From positions 1-36,062 of the forward strand of contig NZ_RCOS01000026.1 in the NCBI RefSeq assembly GCF_003947435.1: a DNA stretch of 36,062 nucleotides, in the 5' to 3' direction. Below the pieces are notes generated by a model. It did no database searches and was not told where the DNA came from. It was given only the letters and a program-made list of their open reading frames with translations. Origin of the DNA: Candidatus Methanodesulfokora washburnensis. GTDB taxonomy: Archaea; Korarchaeota; Korarchaeia; Korarchaeales; Korarchaeaceae. The translations under genes were made by a program, and so were the position numbers. The first letter of the stretch is position 1. Every line of letters starts with the position of its first letter. This document shows, in pieces, positions 16,219 to 24,577 of the stretch.

Positions 16219-17422
16219 CTATACCCCTCCTTGTCCTGAATCCAATGATGCTCTGAAGTCCCCACAGCTCAACAAATCCCTTTGAGAACTCCTGAGAGAG
16301 CGTGCTATGGCTTTCGTATGCCACTAACTTGTCCTCATATAAGCTGTTATATGAACTCCTTCCCACAACTCTAGCACTTCCCTTGTATAGCTTTAAGGTG
16401 ACGCTTCCACTGACCTTCTCCTCCATGTTGTTTATGAATGCATCTAAGCTGCTCTTCAACGGCTCAACCCAGAGGCCTGTGTAAACTAGATCGGACCATG
16501 TCTCATCAACGAGCAATTTAAATGAGAGCTCCCTCTTCGTGAGAACCATCTTCTCCAAATCCTTGTGAGCTTCTATAATGACAGTTGCTGCTGGGCATTC
16601 ATATACCTCCCTGCTCTTCAACCCAACAGTCCTATCCTCTATGTGATCTATCCTTCCGATGCCATGTCTCCCTGCTATGATGTTGAGAGTGGCTATCAAT
16701 CGCGATGGTGGTAATGCATCTCCATTTACTGCAAATGGAACTCCCTTCATGAAATCTATGGTCAAATATTCTGGCTCATTTGGCGCTTTTTCTGGGGAAA
16801 CAGTCCACTTAAATGCATCCTCTGGCGGCTCTCTTGATGGATCCTCTAGGACTCCACCCTCTATGCTCCTCCCCCAAAGGTTCTCATCAACACTGTAGCT
16901 CTTGTATTTCACAGGTATTCCCTTTGATTTTGCATACTCATACTCCCAATCCCTAGCGAGACCCCAGTCCCTGACAGGAGCAAAGACCTTTAAAGATGGG
17001 TTCAATGCCTTTATGGTGACATCAAATCTTATCTGATCATTCCCCTTCCCGCTGCATCCATGGACAACAGCATCAGCATCCTCCTTTTCAGCTACTTTCA
17101 CCAGCTTTGAGGCTATTAGGGGCCTTGCGATGGCGCTTGAGAGGGGATATTTTCCCTGATACATGGCATTGGCTTTTATCGCTGGGAATACGTAGTCTTG
17201 TGCAAACTCTTCTTTTGCATCTATGTAATAATGTCCTGCAGCTCCTAGTTTCTCCGCTTTATCAGCTATCTCCTTGAAGTCATCCTCCTGCCCAACATCG
17301 ACTGTCACCGTTATAACCTCGCTTCCTGCTTCCTTAAGCAAAGAGAGGAGGACGGATGTATCCAAGCCTCCGGAATAGGCTAAAACTACTCTCATTTTTC
17401 CTATCTCATCTGGGACTTTCAT
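16187..17422 (-). CDS. argG: Argininosuccinate synthase
   Basis: ArgG joins citrulline and aspartate using ATP. The PP-loop ATP site is VVLAYSGGLDTSVLL (residues about 12-26). GCSGKGNDQIRFD and the C-terminal synthase/multimerisation domain follow. The protein has 411 residues. The first 10, before MRVVLAYSGG, are an extension, but a TATA box (ATTTATAAATA, about 17450-17460) sits about 32 bases before ATG 17422 and supports that start. It is the first gene of an argG-argH operon. ACT-domain and PPC regulator genes lie upstream on the same strand, separated by this promoter. Confidence 0.95.
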   Translation of the reverse strand: MKVPDEIGKMRVVLAYSGGLDTSVLLSLLKEAGSEVITVTVDVGQEDDFKEIADKAEKLGAAGHYYIDAKEEFAQDYVFPAIKANAMYQGKYPLSSAIARPLIASKLVKVAEKEDADAVVHGCSGKGNDQIRFDVTIKALNPSLKVFAPVRDWGLARDWEYEYAKSKGIPVKYKSYSVDENLWGRSIEGGVLEDPSREPPEDAFKWTVSPEKAPNEPEYLTIDFMKGVPFAVNGDALPPSRLIATLNIIAGRHGIGRIDHIEDRTVGLKSREVYECPAATVIIEAHKDLEKMVLTKRELSFKLLVDETWSDLVYTGLWVEPLKSSLDAFINNMEEKVSGSVTLKLYKGSARVVGRSSYNSLYEDKLVAYESHSTLSQEFSKGFVELWGLQSIIGFRTRRGIGVPLQESIAW

Positions 17423-17479
17423 GCAGATCCCAGCTGCAAAGATAGCTCTATTTATAAATATATTGTAATATATACTTCA

Positions 17480-18211
17480 TTAAGAGGGATCAAATGTTCT
17501 ATTTGTGACAATTTGACCGGACCTAAGCCTCAGTATTATCTCATCTAGCACATTATAAGCTCTTATCGCATCGTCTTTGCTCACAATAAGGATGGTATCT
17601 GTGTGGCAGGAGATTATCTGGCTTATGTTAATCCCATTCCATGCGAGAATAGATGTTATATAGGAGACTACGCCAGGAGTGTTTATTATCTCCTCCGGAC
17701 TCACCAGAATTATAGCTGCTTGATCGTCCATCCTGTATGTTATGCCCCTGCTAAGTATATTTATCACATTGCTGCTTGCCTCTCTTGCAATAGCCAAAGT
17801 GAAAGTTCTAGTTCCTTGGGTCAGCTGGAAAAACCTAGCGCTTGCAGCTTTCTCCATGATCTCATTCACGTTTCTCAAGACAACTTCTCTCTCTGCTGTT
17901 ATAACTGTAACATCCATTTCGAGCCTCATTGAGCTATTAGCAAGTATGTATCTGACCATTCTCTCATTCAAAGTTCTCCTCCTCTTAAGGGTCTCAGAGA
18001 ACCTTATGACCGCCATTTTCACAGCACTTTCATCTGTTTTCTCCAAATTACTTGCTTTTCTCACTTCCTCCATTATGCTTCTGCTGAGAGCACTGAAATT
18101 CACTATATTAAGACAGATACAGTCCACTATGGAGGGATGACTTGCTATTATCCTTCTAACAACTTCAGCAATGCTCTCCTTTCGACGCATATGCATGGAA
18201 GCACTTTCCAT
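17480..18211 (-). CDS. ACT-domain amino-acid metabolism regulator
   Basis: The protein (243 residues) fits the archaeal group annotated as predicted regulator of amino acid metabolism with ACT domain (COG2150-like). The N-terminal part (about 10-105) is helical and could hold a winged helix. The C-terminal half has ACT-type repeats, notably INTPGVVSYITSILAWNGIN followed by ISQIISCHTDTILIVSKDDA, as in aspartokinase ACT domains that bind an amino acid. It begins 12 bases after the PPC gene stop and is probably co-transcribed. It ends about 58 bases before the argG start, so arginine-pathway control is possible but not shown. Met6 or Met8 are alternative starts. Confidence 0.75.
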   Translation of the reverse strand: MESASMHMRRKESIAEVVRRIIASHPSIVDCICLNIVNFSALSRSIMEEVRKASNLEKTDESAVKMAVIRFSETLKRRRTLNERMVRYILANSSMRLEMDVTVITAEREVVLRNVNEIMEKAASARFFQLTQGTRTFTLAIAREASSNVINILSRGITYRMDDQAAIILVSPEEIINTPGVVSYITSILAWNGINISQIISCHTDTILIVSKDDAIRAYNVLDEIILRLRSGQIVTNRTFDPS

Positions 18212-18223
18212 TTAGAAACATTT

Positions 18224-18634
18224 CTACAGATCCAGCAGTGTCAGACCCTTGGCCTCTATTGTTCTGTTGAGCTCTCCATCCAGCTCAAATACTGCTATTT
18301 CCGCTGTTCCTCTTACATATCCCTCAATTAGATGTCCAGCTATGACACCTCTCCAAGATCCTAGGACAACATGAAGGTGCAGGAATCTTTCCCCATCCTT
18401 CTTTATACTGAGATTTCCCAAAAGAGAAGCTATTTCATGAAATCCAATTACTTCTCTGACATCGTACTCCCCTCTTTCCGGGTTATAAACAGCTATTTTT
18501 GCCCTGTCAAGTCCGCCTATTCCCTTTACTATTCCACCTTTCATCCCTTGACAGGATTTCTTCAGCTCGGATACAATCTCAGTCCCCTCATCCAGCCTGA
18601 TTAGATGAACTGCTCTTATATTATATGTCTTCAT
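18224..18634 (-). CDS. PPC (DUF296) domain protein
   Basis: This single-domain protein of 136 residues matches the plant-and-prokaryote-conserved (PPC, DUF296) fold, a trimer also found with AT-hook DNA-binding proteins. Clustered histidines, H86 and H88 in FLHLHVVLG and H101 in AGHLIEG, are the usual putative metal site. No AT hook is present. Function in archaea is unproven, though many are called DNA-binding. ATG 18634 follows a perfect GGTGATG ribosome site. It is the first gene of a pair with the ACT protein. Confidence 0.88.
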   Translation of the reverse strand: MKTYNIRAVHLIRLDEGTEIVSELKKSCQGMKGGIVKGIGGLDRAKIAVYNPERGEYDVREVIGFHEIASLLGNLSIKKDGERFLHLHVVLGSWRGVIAGHLIEGYVRGTAEIAVFELDGELNRTIEAKGLTLLDL

Positions 18635-18747
18635 GGGGCATCACCTTCATCAGCGGCATAATGGTATTGATAAACCTTGATAAGGAGAGTCAATTGAGAT
18701 CACTACAGTCCTTTGAGATGCCTCTGGGAGGGGGGTGTTAAATATTT

Positions 18748-19344
18748 TTATAACCTTATGAGTTTCACAATAGACGAGTAGATGATAAATAAATATCTAT
18801 AAGGGCATTCTCTTGCTATGATCCTCTCTGGTCTCAGCCCACCGACCGTGATCACCTGCCCTACTTCCCTCAGTGTGTGGGCATCACTCCCTCCTATCCC
18901 CTTCTTTCCGTATTCTGTCGCAAGTTTCAATGCTTTCTCATTCTCCTGTCGAGAGGATCTTCCGTTAGTCACCTCTATGAAATCCACCAGTCTCACTATG
19001 CTTCCTAATCTTATAGACTTTCCTCTAAATGGATGCGCTATGGCTGAAATACCACCTTGCTCTCTTATCTCTTCTATCGTCTCCTCAGGACTCCTGTGCG
19101 GTTTCACTTCTTCGGAGATAAGATATGCAAGAATTTCCCCTCTGTTTGTCATTATTTCTTCTCCGGGTATTAGATCAATATCCAGCTTTCTTGCTGCTTC
19201 CCTTGCACTTATGTATCCCTGCATGCTGTTATGGTCTGTTATAGCTACTCCAGATAGACCTTTTTTCTTCGCTATTTCAATTATCTTGTGTGGCTCGGAA
19301 AGCGAATCCTTTGAGAACTTCGTGTGTATATGAAGGTCGTACAT
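18748..19344 (-). CDS. PHP-domain phosphoesterase
   Basis: A 198-residue PHP (polymerase and histidinol phosphatase) metal hydrolase. Metal-binding motifs are DLHIHTKFSKDS (3-14), ITDHNSMQGY (35-44), a glutamate in PGEEIMT, AHPFRGKS near residue 103, and GGSDAHTLREVG near 150. The size and motif set match small archaeal PHP proteins related to PolX or RNase AM-like enzymes that hydrolyse nucleotide or sugar phosphates. The exact substrate cannot be read from sequence. It has its own upstream region and is not obviously in an operon with the neighbours. Confidence 0.88.
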   Translation of the reverse strand: MYDLHIHTKFSKDSLSEPHKIIEIAKKKGLSGVAITDHNSMQGYISAREAARKLDIDLIPGEEIMTNRGEILAYLISEEVKPHRSPEETIEEIREQGGISAIAHPFRGKSIRLGSIVRLVDFIEVTNGRSSRQENEKALKLATEYGKKGIGGSDAHTLREVGQVITVGGLRPERIIARECPYRYLFIIYSSIVKLIRL

Positions 19345-19422
19345 ATTATCCCTCCGTTAGGACTAATGTTTATTAATTTCTCTTCATAGTGATGTCGAGT
19401 AATTATTATACTAAAATTAGCA

Positions 19423-19971
19423 TTATATAAAATGTAGTGTACTTTGCCTATTGCAGAGAGAGGTGTTCATAGATAAACCCCGCAAAAGAGGCACTTTCTT
19501 TACAAAAATAAAGGCTGCAGTTGATGGCAATAAACCGGATTTTATTTTCGCTGTTGTATTTATTTGCTTTATTATTCTTCCTTCTTTTAGGTGAATAGCC
19601 TCCATAATTACTCTGTAAAGCCTATCAGACGGCCTTCCTTTCTGAACTCCGGGGCATCTATCGTCAAAATAAACATGATACCCGCAGAAGTAGGATTCTG
19701 CATCCCCTTCCCTCATGATTATTATGGGCCATAATTTACAAGCTATTGGTTTCTCATCCCCTAGCAGGCATAAATTTCCATGCAAAAACACACAGGAATT
19801 TCCTATTCTCCTAAGTATCGGCTTTCCATGCACTATCTCTATCTTATCTCTTCCGTAGGTAGAGGATATTCTGACAGCCTCATCCGGTCTTAAGCTCACA
19901 AAAAACCATTTGCAACACTCACCGCATGCGAAACAAGTCCAATCTTTCACCTTGCTCCATGGCAGGAGCAT
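19423..19971 (-). CDS. YkgJ-like cysteine-cluster protein (Zn/Fe chelating)
   Basis: The N-terminus reads WTCFACGECCKWFFVSL, followed by CVFLHGNLCLL and PIACKLWP. This spaced cysteine set is that of the YkgJ/UPF0153 family, thought to bind zinc or an iron-sulfur cluster. The region after about residue 120 is less conserved and ends with a basic tail. Length 182 is normal. No partner enzyme is adjacent, and the biochemical role is not known for the family. Confidence 0.85.
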   Translation of the reverse strand: MLLPWSKVKDWTCFACGECCKWFFVSLRPDEAVRISSTYGRDKIEIVHGKPILRRIGNSCVFLHGNLCLLGDEKPIACKLWPIIIMREGDAESYFCGYHVYFDDRCPGVQKGRPSDRLYRVIMEAIHLKEGRIIKQINTTAKIKSGLLPSTAAFIFVKKVPLLRGLSMNTSLCNRQSTLHFI

Positions 19972-20020
19972 GATGCTCTATTGTACTAGAGCAAGATAAG
20001 CTTTAATCCTTTTATGAAAA

Positions 20021-20278
20021 CTAGTTGTTCTTTCTGAATACAACCCTAAATCTCCCATTTCTCAGCTTTTTGTACCTCTCTATTCTCCAGTTTAACATAG
20101 TCTCATCCTCTAAGATATACTTAAAGTCGTCGAAGTAGTCATAAATACCGCAGGTGAAGCACATGTGGCCATAAAAATCAACAATAACTTCATTTTCATT
20201 TTCTTTTATAAGATCTACCTTTGCCTCAGGCCAGAATCTCTCAATAAACTTTTCAATAGCCTTTTTAGCTGTGCTCAT
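20021..20278 (-). CDS. Small CxxC protein, unknown
   Basis: An 85-residue protein with one CFTCG motif (residues about 40-44) followed by an acidic aromatic run (IYDYFDDFKYILEDE) and a basic C-terminus (RVVFRKNN). It could be an alpha/beta domain of the size of archaeal conserved hypotheticals. I recognise no named family. It is divergent from the lysine-exporter gene pair, with 48 bases between. Confidence 0.65.
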   Translation of the reverse strand: MSTAKKAIEKFIERFWPEAKVDLIKENENEVIVDFYGHMCFTCGIYDYFDDFKYILEDETMLNWRIERYKKLRNGRFRVVFRKNN

Positions 20279-20326
20279 ACGATATGAAGCAGAAATCTTT
20301 TTTATGCTTTTTCTTCACCGCGGCAT

Positions 20327-20569
20327 ATGTGGGACGTGCTTCTACTCTTCATAACAGGGATAGCCATAGGTAAGTTTCTTAAACCAAAGGTAAAAATAGA
20401 GAAAATACTACCATACATGGCATATGTTCTCATATTTATAATAGGGGTTGAGATCGGAAATGAGGGTATATTGTCTCAGCTGCCGGAGATCTTGTTTTTC
20501 TCTCTTTTAATTGCCATATCCGTGATGATAGGCAGCATCATTGCTGTAAAGCTATCTAGGGTGGCATGA
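20327..20569 (+). CDS. LysO-type lysine exporter, N-terminal half (separate gene)
   Basis: 80 residues with three membrane helices (about 4-17, 28-47, 54-76) and glycines as in the start of LysO/YbjE (DUF340). In E. coli LysO, this part is fused to the transport core in one chain of about 300 residues. Here it ends in TGA overlapping the ATG of the next gene (ATGA). The two halves are therefore coupled and probably assemble together. Substrate is inferred as lysine or its analogues from the family. Confidence 0.72.
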   Translation: MWDVLLLFITGIAIGKFLKPKVKIEKILPYMAYVLIFIIGVEIGNEGILSQLPEILFFSLLIAISVMIGSIIAVKLSRVA

Positions 20570-21141
20570 TGTATTCCTCGATAATTCCGCTGCTTCTCTT
20601 GATACTGGGAATAGCCGTAGGCTCCTTTGTGAAGCTCCAGCTGATAAGCACCACGATATCTCTGTTGCTCTATTCTCTCATCCTGCTTATCGGCATCACT
20701 TTGGGGAGAAGGAAAATAGTTTTAAGAGTGAAAGATCTAGAAGCACCCGTTCTCACATTGGTGGGAACTTTAATTCCGGGAGCAATCGTTGCTCCAATTA
20801 TAGGCATTCCGGTGAATGTTTCAGTAGCTATTTCTGCAGGATTTGGCTGGTATAGCTTAGCTGGACCTCTTATAACGAAAATATGTGGAGCGAAAGCAGG
20901 AACAATAGCCTTTCTTTCTAATCTCTTCAGAGAAGCAATATCACTTGCTTTAGCTAGGACAATTTCAGAGAAAATAGGCTGCGGTGCTTTAGTGGCATCA
21001 ATTGGAGCTGGATCGATGGACACAGCGTTGCCCTTTGTCGCTCAGGTATGCGACTATAACTGGGTGGTGAGATCCTTTATCTCTGGGCTTGTGCTAACTT
21101 TACTAGCCCCTCTTCTGATACCTTTACTGCTTGGTTTATGA
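20566..21141 (+). CDS. lysO: LysO-type lysine exporter, core (separate gene)
   Basis: 191 residues with about six membrane segments. The hallmark stretch SAGFGWYSLAGPLIT and then GTIAFLSNLFREAISL and AGSMDTALPFVAQ match the C-terminal transport core of LysO, which exports L-lysine and thialysine out of the cell. GSMDTALP is the conserved acidic loop within the membrane. The gene overlaps the N-terminal half gene by 4 bp. No lysine riboswitch is visible, as expected in archaea. Confidence 0.85.
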   Translation: MMYSSIIPLLLLILGIAVGSFVKLQLISTTISLLLYSLILLIGITLGRRKIVLRVKDLEAPVLTLVGTLIPGAIVAPIIGIPVNVSVAISAGFGWYSLAGPLITKICGAKAGTIAFLSNLFREAISLALARTISEKIGCGALVASIGAGSMDTALPFVAQVCDYNWVVRSFISGLVLTLLAPLLIPLLLGL

Positions 21142-21174
21142 GGAAAAGGTTATTATATGGAATGATCTCTCATA

Positions 21175-21618
21175 TTGGGTGCTTTAATGGGAGAAGCATA
21201 TGGAGAAATAATATTTGAGGGATACAAGCCATTTATAGAGCTCCTGAGAAAGCTAGGGGTGAAGGAAGTAGAATCAATTGAAAGAGAGCTTGAAGAGAAG
21301 GGAAAATGCGATATATCCTTGAGCAATGTAAGGATAAATTCCGAGATGAGAGATGGCTTACTTCATGTAAAGTTCGATGGAGATGAGCTCTGGATGGCAT
21401 CCGCGGCACCTCCTGATGAGAACTATGTGGACTGGCTTAAGAGGATATGTGCTGGAGTGCTTTGGATATCAGAGGTCTTCAAAGCAGTAGATGTGCACAA
21501 AAAGGAGGGGGTTAATTTTCTCTTTTTCTCCGAGGAGGAGATAGAGAGAAAGAAGGAGGAGATGAATCAGCAGTGGATGAAATCTCTTGAGGATATTTCC
21601 GGCTTCTTCAATGTCTGA
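21175..21618 (+). CDS. Hypothetical protein
   Basis: 147 residues, soluble, acidic, no family recognised. It begins with a possible TTG at 21175. ATG 21187 (MGEAYGEIIFEG) is an equally good start. Segments CDISLSNVRINSEMRDG and HVKFDGDELWMASAAPPDE look like beta strands, and the C-terminus is helical (EEEIERKKEEMNQQWMKSLE). It follows the lysO pair by 33 bases on the same strand. The last 11 bp overlap the phosphatase gene tail to tail. Confidence 0.65.
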   Translation: MGALMGEAYGEIIFEGYKPFIELLRKLGVKEVESIERELEEKGKCDISLSNVRINSEMRDGLLHVKFDGDELWMASAAPPDENYVDWLKRICAGVLWISEVFKAVDVHKKEGVNFLFFSEEEIERKKEEMNQQWMKSLEDISGFFNV

Positions 21619-22180
21619 AAATTGCAATTAATCTGTCAATTATTCCCCTTTTTCTCCTTTCTGGTGGATTCAAGGCAATTTCTATCGGTATTTGCCCAAT
21701 CAGAATCGATGTTAGGAAAGCTGAAAGTGTCATCAATGCTTCTTCCTGAGCATAGGTCTCTATAGCTCCAGGTCTTATCCTTCTCATATAATCTATAGCG
21801 GCTTCTGCAGTCATCCCTTTACTGAATATCAGATAGCCAGCAGCAACGGTTGCAGCTCTTCCCACACCAGCAAAGCAATGGACAGCAGATGGCCTGCCCT
21901 TTGTCGCTCTAGAGCTTATCCACTCTAATAAACGTATCATCTCACGTGTGCTTGGTGCTCCTCCTGGCTCTACTGGCAGGAAGTAGAATTCCATTCCCTC
22001 ATTTACCACAGCATGTTCATATGAGTATATCCCTCCCCAGTAGGGAGCTATCTCCCATTCTGTTGCTAGACAGACAATACATCTAGCACCCATTGCCTTA
22101 AGCTTCTTAATATCCTCTCTTCTCACAGGTATCCTTGATATGCCAAGCTCCATTGGAACTACCCAAGTCAGAAATTGCAT
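21608..22180 (-). CDS. Dual-specificity-type protein tyrosine phosphatase
   Basis: The P-loop HCFAGVGRAAT (residues 101-111) has the catalytic Cys102 and Arg108 of the Cx5R phosphatases. An upstream Pro-rich segment (PVEPGGAPSTREM, 69-81) is where the general-acid loop would lie. The general acid itself is not obvious, with Glu71 a candidate. Length 190 suits small archaeal PTPs, which dephosphorylate phosphotyrosine or phosphoserine. The start may be Met10 (MELGISRIPVRRED) rather than the listed Met1. It stands alone between unrelated genes. Confidence 0.87.
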   Translation of the reverse strand: MQFLTWVVPMELGISRIPVRREDIKKLKAMGARCIVCLATEWEIAPYWGGIYSYEHAVVNEGMEFYFLPVEPGGAPSTREMIRLLEWISSRATKGRPSAVHCFAGVGRAATVAAGYLIFSKGMTAEAAIDYMRRIRPGAIETYAQEEALMTLSAFLTSILIGQIPIEIALNPPERRKRGIIDRLIAIFRH

Positions 22181-22246
22181 GAAAAATAATCGATAAAGAT
22201 AAAGTTAAAAACATAGTTTTAATAAAAATAAAGTGTTGCAGCCGAA

Positions 22247-22684
22247 GTGCTGAAAGTTAAATATTGGGAAGTTGCTGGCGATTCTGTGCGCTTGGATTAT
22301 GTTGAAAAACTTCTGAAAGAGATGGGCTTGAGCGAGGTATGCAAAGTTGACCTAAAAGAAGGCACTATAAGGGTATCCGTGAGATATGATCCTTTTTACG
22401 CTGAGAAAGCGAGAATAAGGAGGCTTATCCATCTTGTGGATTCGGATGAGCTCAGGGAGCAGCTAAATCACCTGCTTAAAATGATGGAAGATGCCTCCGT
22501 TTATACAACTGTAGTCGTGGCAGAAATTCCAGGGGCAGCTTGGAGATTGAAGACCCACTTGGAGATGATAAGCAAGAGAGTGGATGATGCAAGGTCAAGA
22601 GCTCCAGGAATAAAGGCCATGATGAAGAAGGTGGACAGCTACATCAAAGAATATCTCAGGGTGAGAAGTAAAAATGTGGAATAA
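22247..22684 (+). CDS. Hypothetical protein, first gene of membrane operon
   Basis: A soluble 145-residue protein. It has an N-terminal alpha/beta part (VKYWEVAGDSVRLDYVEKLL) and a long helical C-terminal half with many charges (HLLKMMEDAS, KTHLEMISKRVDDARSRAPG, then VDSYIKEYLRVRSK). GTG 22247 is the start, and TTTTAATAAAA about 25 bases upstream is a likely TATA box for a leaderless transcript. It overlaps the next gene (MFS-like) by 11 bp. I recognise no family, but coupling suggests a cytosolic partner of the transporter. Confidence 0.65.
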   Translation: MLKVKYWEVAGDSVRLDYVEKLLKEMGLSEVCKVDLKEGTIRVSVRYDPFYAEKARIRRLIHLVDSDELREQLNHLLKMMEDASVYTTVVVAEIPGAAWRLKTHLEMISKRVDDARSRAPGIKAMMKKVDSYIKEYLRVRSKNVE

Positions 22685-23978
22685 AGGAGAATCGAAAGCA
22701 ATACTTGTTATAGAGGCATTTTTCGGCAGCTTGTATGTCACGGTGACAAGAGGCTTATTCATAGTCATGCTAAGCTACAGTGGCTATGAAATGAGCTCTA
22801 TATCCATGGTTAGCTTGTTTTCAGCAATACTTGGCGTTATGATATCCTACCTGTTGTATCACAAACAATCCATAATCTATGGAAAGTTCAAGCTTAAGAT
22901 GGTGATTGTTCATGGAGCAGAAAGGCTTCTCTGGATGAGTCTTCCTTTCTTCGTGTGGAACAGAGAGGTAACAACCTTGTTATACTCTCTTTCCATGGCA
23001 ATAACAGTCCCTGTGGGTGTTTTCATAAGCTCAGCTATGATGGCCCTGTTTAAGGGAGAAGAGCTAGATGATCTAAATGCGAAGAGGAATGTTGCAAGTG
23101 CTGCTGCTTCACTTCTAGCCGGAATTTTTATGACAATATCCCTTGCATTGCTCCCAGCTCCTGAGAGCTACTATATATCATATGTATCAGCAGGTCTCCT
23201 TGGTCTCAGCTCCACGTTCGCTGTGTCGATGCTGAGAATTCAGAGGCTTGAGGAGGAAAAAGTGTTTGCATTACATGAGGAAGATAGGATAAAGCTGTCG
23301 GCAACGTTTGTCTTCCTCATCATAATGTTCACCGGATCTAACATGCTTGGAATAGCCTGGATTCCATATATCAAGGGAATTGGAGCCCCAAGCTACATAG
23401 CTGCCTTGATGAACTTGGTGGGCTCCATCGGCGGAATTATAGGGCCTTATTTATTCAGAAGTTATAGGCATCATAGAGTGGCTATATCAGCCAATGCTCT
23501 TGCCACATTATCAGTACCATTTATACTGGTGCCGATAGCTCATCCAGTCCTTTCCTTCGTAACATCAGCTACTTTTGTCAGCGTCAGCCTGCTTTCTATG
23601 CTTGTATACTCCAGCTACGTGGAGAACCTAGGAATAGCAAGGGCATCCGTGCTGCTGACCGCATCCTCCTTTATTGGTCTGGTGGTAGCATCGCTCTTGG
23701 GCCTATTTCTCCGGCCCTTCATGCTTTTAATTCTGGCCGGATTATCCAAGATTCTTGCAGCGTTGATAGTAACATTTGCCGTTCCAGAGACAGCTGTTGT
23801 CCCAAGAGAAGTGGCCATGGGTTATGCCCGGCTTATACACTCAGTGAGCACCGCTGGTTACATGACAATAGCAGTCGTATCAAGACAAGCTATAGCAACA
23901 GCTCTCAAGATCTTTGCTTTTTCCTTTCTTCTGATACTAATATACTTTATATACAGGCTTCTCTTTCTCATCATATGA
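22674..23978 (+). CDS. MFS-like transporter
   Basis: 434 residues with about 12 membrane helices in two blocks separated by a charged central loop (RIQRLEEEKVFALHEEDRIK). Small conserved glycines and the overall arrangement match the major facilitator superfamily. The usual TM2-TM3 motif A is weak, so the substrate cannot be named. The start overlaps the previous gene by 11 bp and the end overlaps the next by 4 bp, so it is the middle of a three-gene unit. Confidence 0.75.
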   Translation: MWNKGESKAILVIEAFFGSLYVTVTRGLFIVMLSYSGYEMSSISMVSLFSAILGVMISYLLYHKQSIIYGKFKLKMVIVHGAERLLWMSLPFFVWNREVTTLLYSLSMAITVPVGVFISSAMMALFKGEELDDLNAKRNVASAAASLLAGIFMTISLALLPAPESYYISYVSAGLLGLSSTFAVSMLRIQRLEEEKVFALHEEDRIKLSATFVFLIIMFTGSNMLGIAWIPYIKGIGAPSYIAALMNLVGSIGGIIGPYLFRSYRHHRVAISANALATLSVPFILVPIAHPVLSFVTSATFVSVSLLSMLVYSSYVENLGIARASVLLTASSFIGLVVASLLGLFLRPFMLLILAGLSKILAALIVTFAVPETAVVPREVAMGYARLIHSVSTAGYMTIAVVSRQAIATALKIFAFSFLLILIYFIYRLLFLII

Positions 23979-24577
23979 ACATATTAGATGCACTGCTGTC
24001 CGTGTCCAGAGAGCTCGTGCAGTTATTTCCAAAGATAGCCCTATCAATACTGTTGATAATGCTCTTCTTAGTGATAATAAAGGGAGTTAACAAGCTGATA
24101 AGATGGTTGCTGAAGGTCAGCGATGTGGAAGGCCTTCTCGGCAGATACTCAGCATCTTTCTTAATTTCCCCCATAACTCAGGTCTTCATAGTGCTGTCTG
24201 ATCTTGGGCTCATAATTCTTCTCTCGGCGATCCTTCTTAATGTGTTCCTGCCAACAGGTAGCGATGTTTACAACCTTTATGTCTCATATCTGGGAAGAGT
24301 GGGAAGCGTAGCCTTTCTGATAATCATCTTTGTGTTCGGTATAAGCTCCGTCATGAGCCTTGTTAGGCTGGAGGACAAGGTGAAGAGCATGGTGATGCTG
24401 ATATCCTTGCTAATGGTGTTTGCTGTCCTGATAGATCTGACAAATCTAGGAGGAGAGATAAAGGCTGGGCTGGTCTGGGGAATATCCTTGGGAATAGGAA
24501 TAACAATAGGGGTGTTCTCTGTATGGTTCTTCTTCAAGGAGAGCATAGACTCCCTCTGCGGGAAGAGGCAAGCTTAG
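23975..24577 (+). CDS. Polytopic membrane protein, unknown
   Basis: 200 residues with about five membrane segments (about 18-38, 65-90, 105-128, 135-152, 163-185). Short charged links include KGVNKLIRW and RLEDKVKS. The layout resembles the transmembrane bundle of small mechanosensitive-channel-related proteins, but the pore-lining helix and beta domain are absent, so I leave it unnamed. It overlaps the MFS gene at ATGA and is probably translated with it. Its end overlaps the convergent MFS gene by 4 bp. Confidence 0.65.
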   Translation: MNILDALLSVSRELVQLFPKIALSILLIMLFLVIIKGVNKLIRWLLKVSDVEGLLGRYSASFLISPITQVFIVLSDLGLIILLSAILLNVFLPTGSDVYNLYVSYLGRVGSVAFLIIIFVFGISSVMSLVRLEDKVKSMVMLISLLMVFAVLIDLTNLGGEIKAGLVWGISLGIGITIGVFSVWFFFKESIDSLCGKRQA

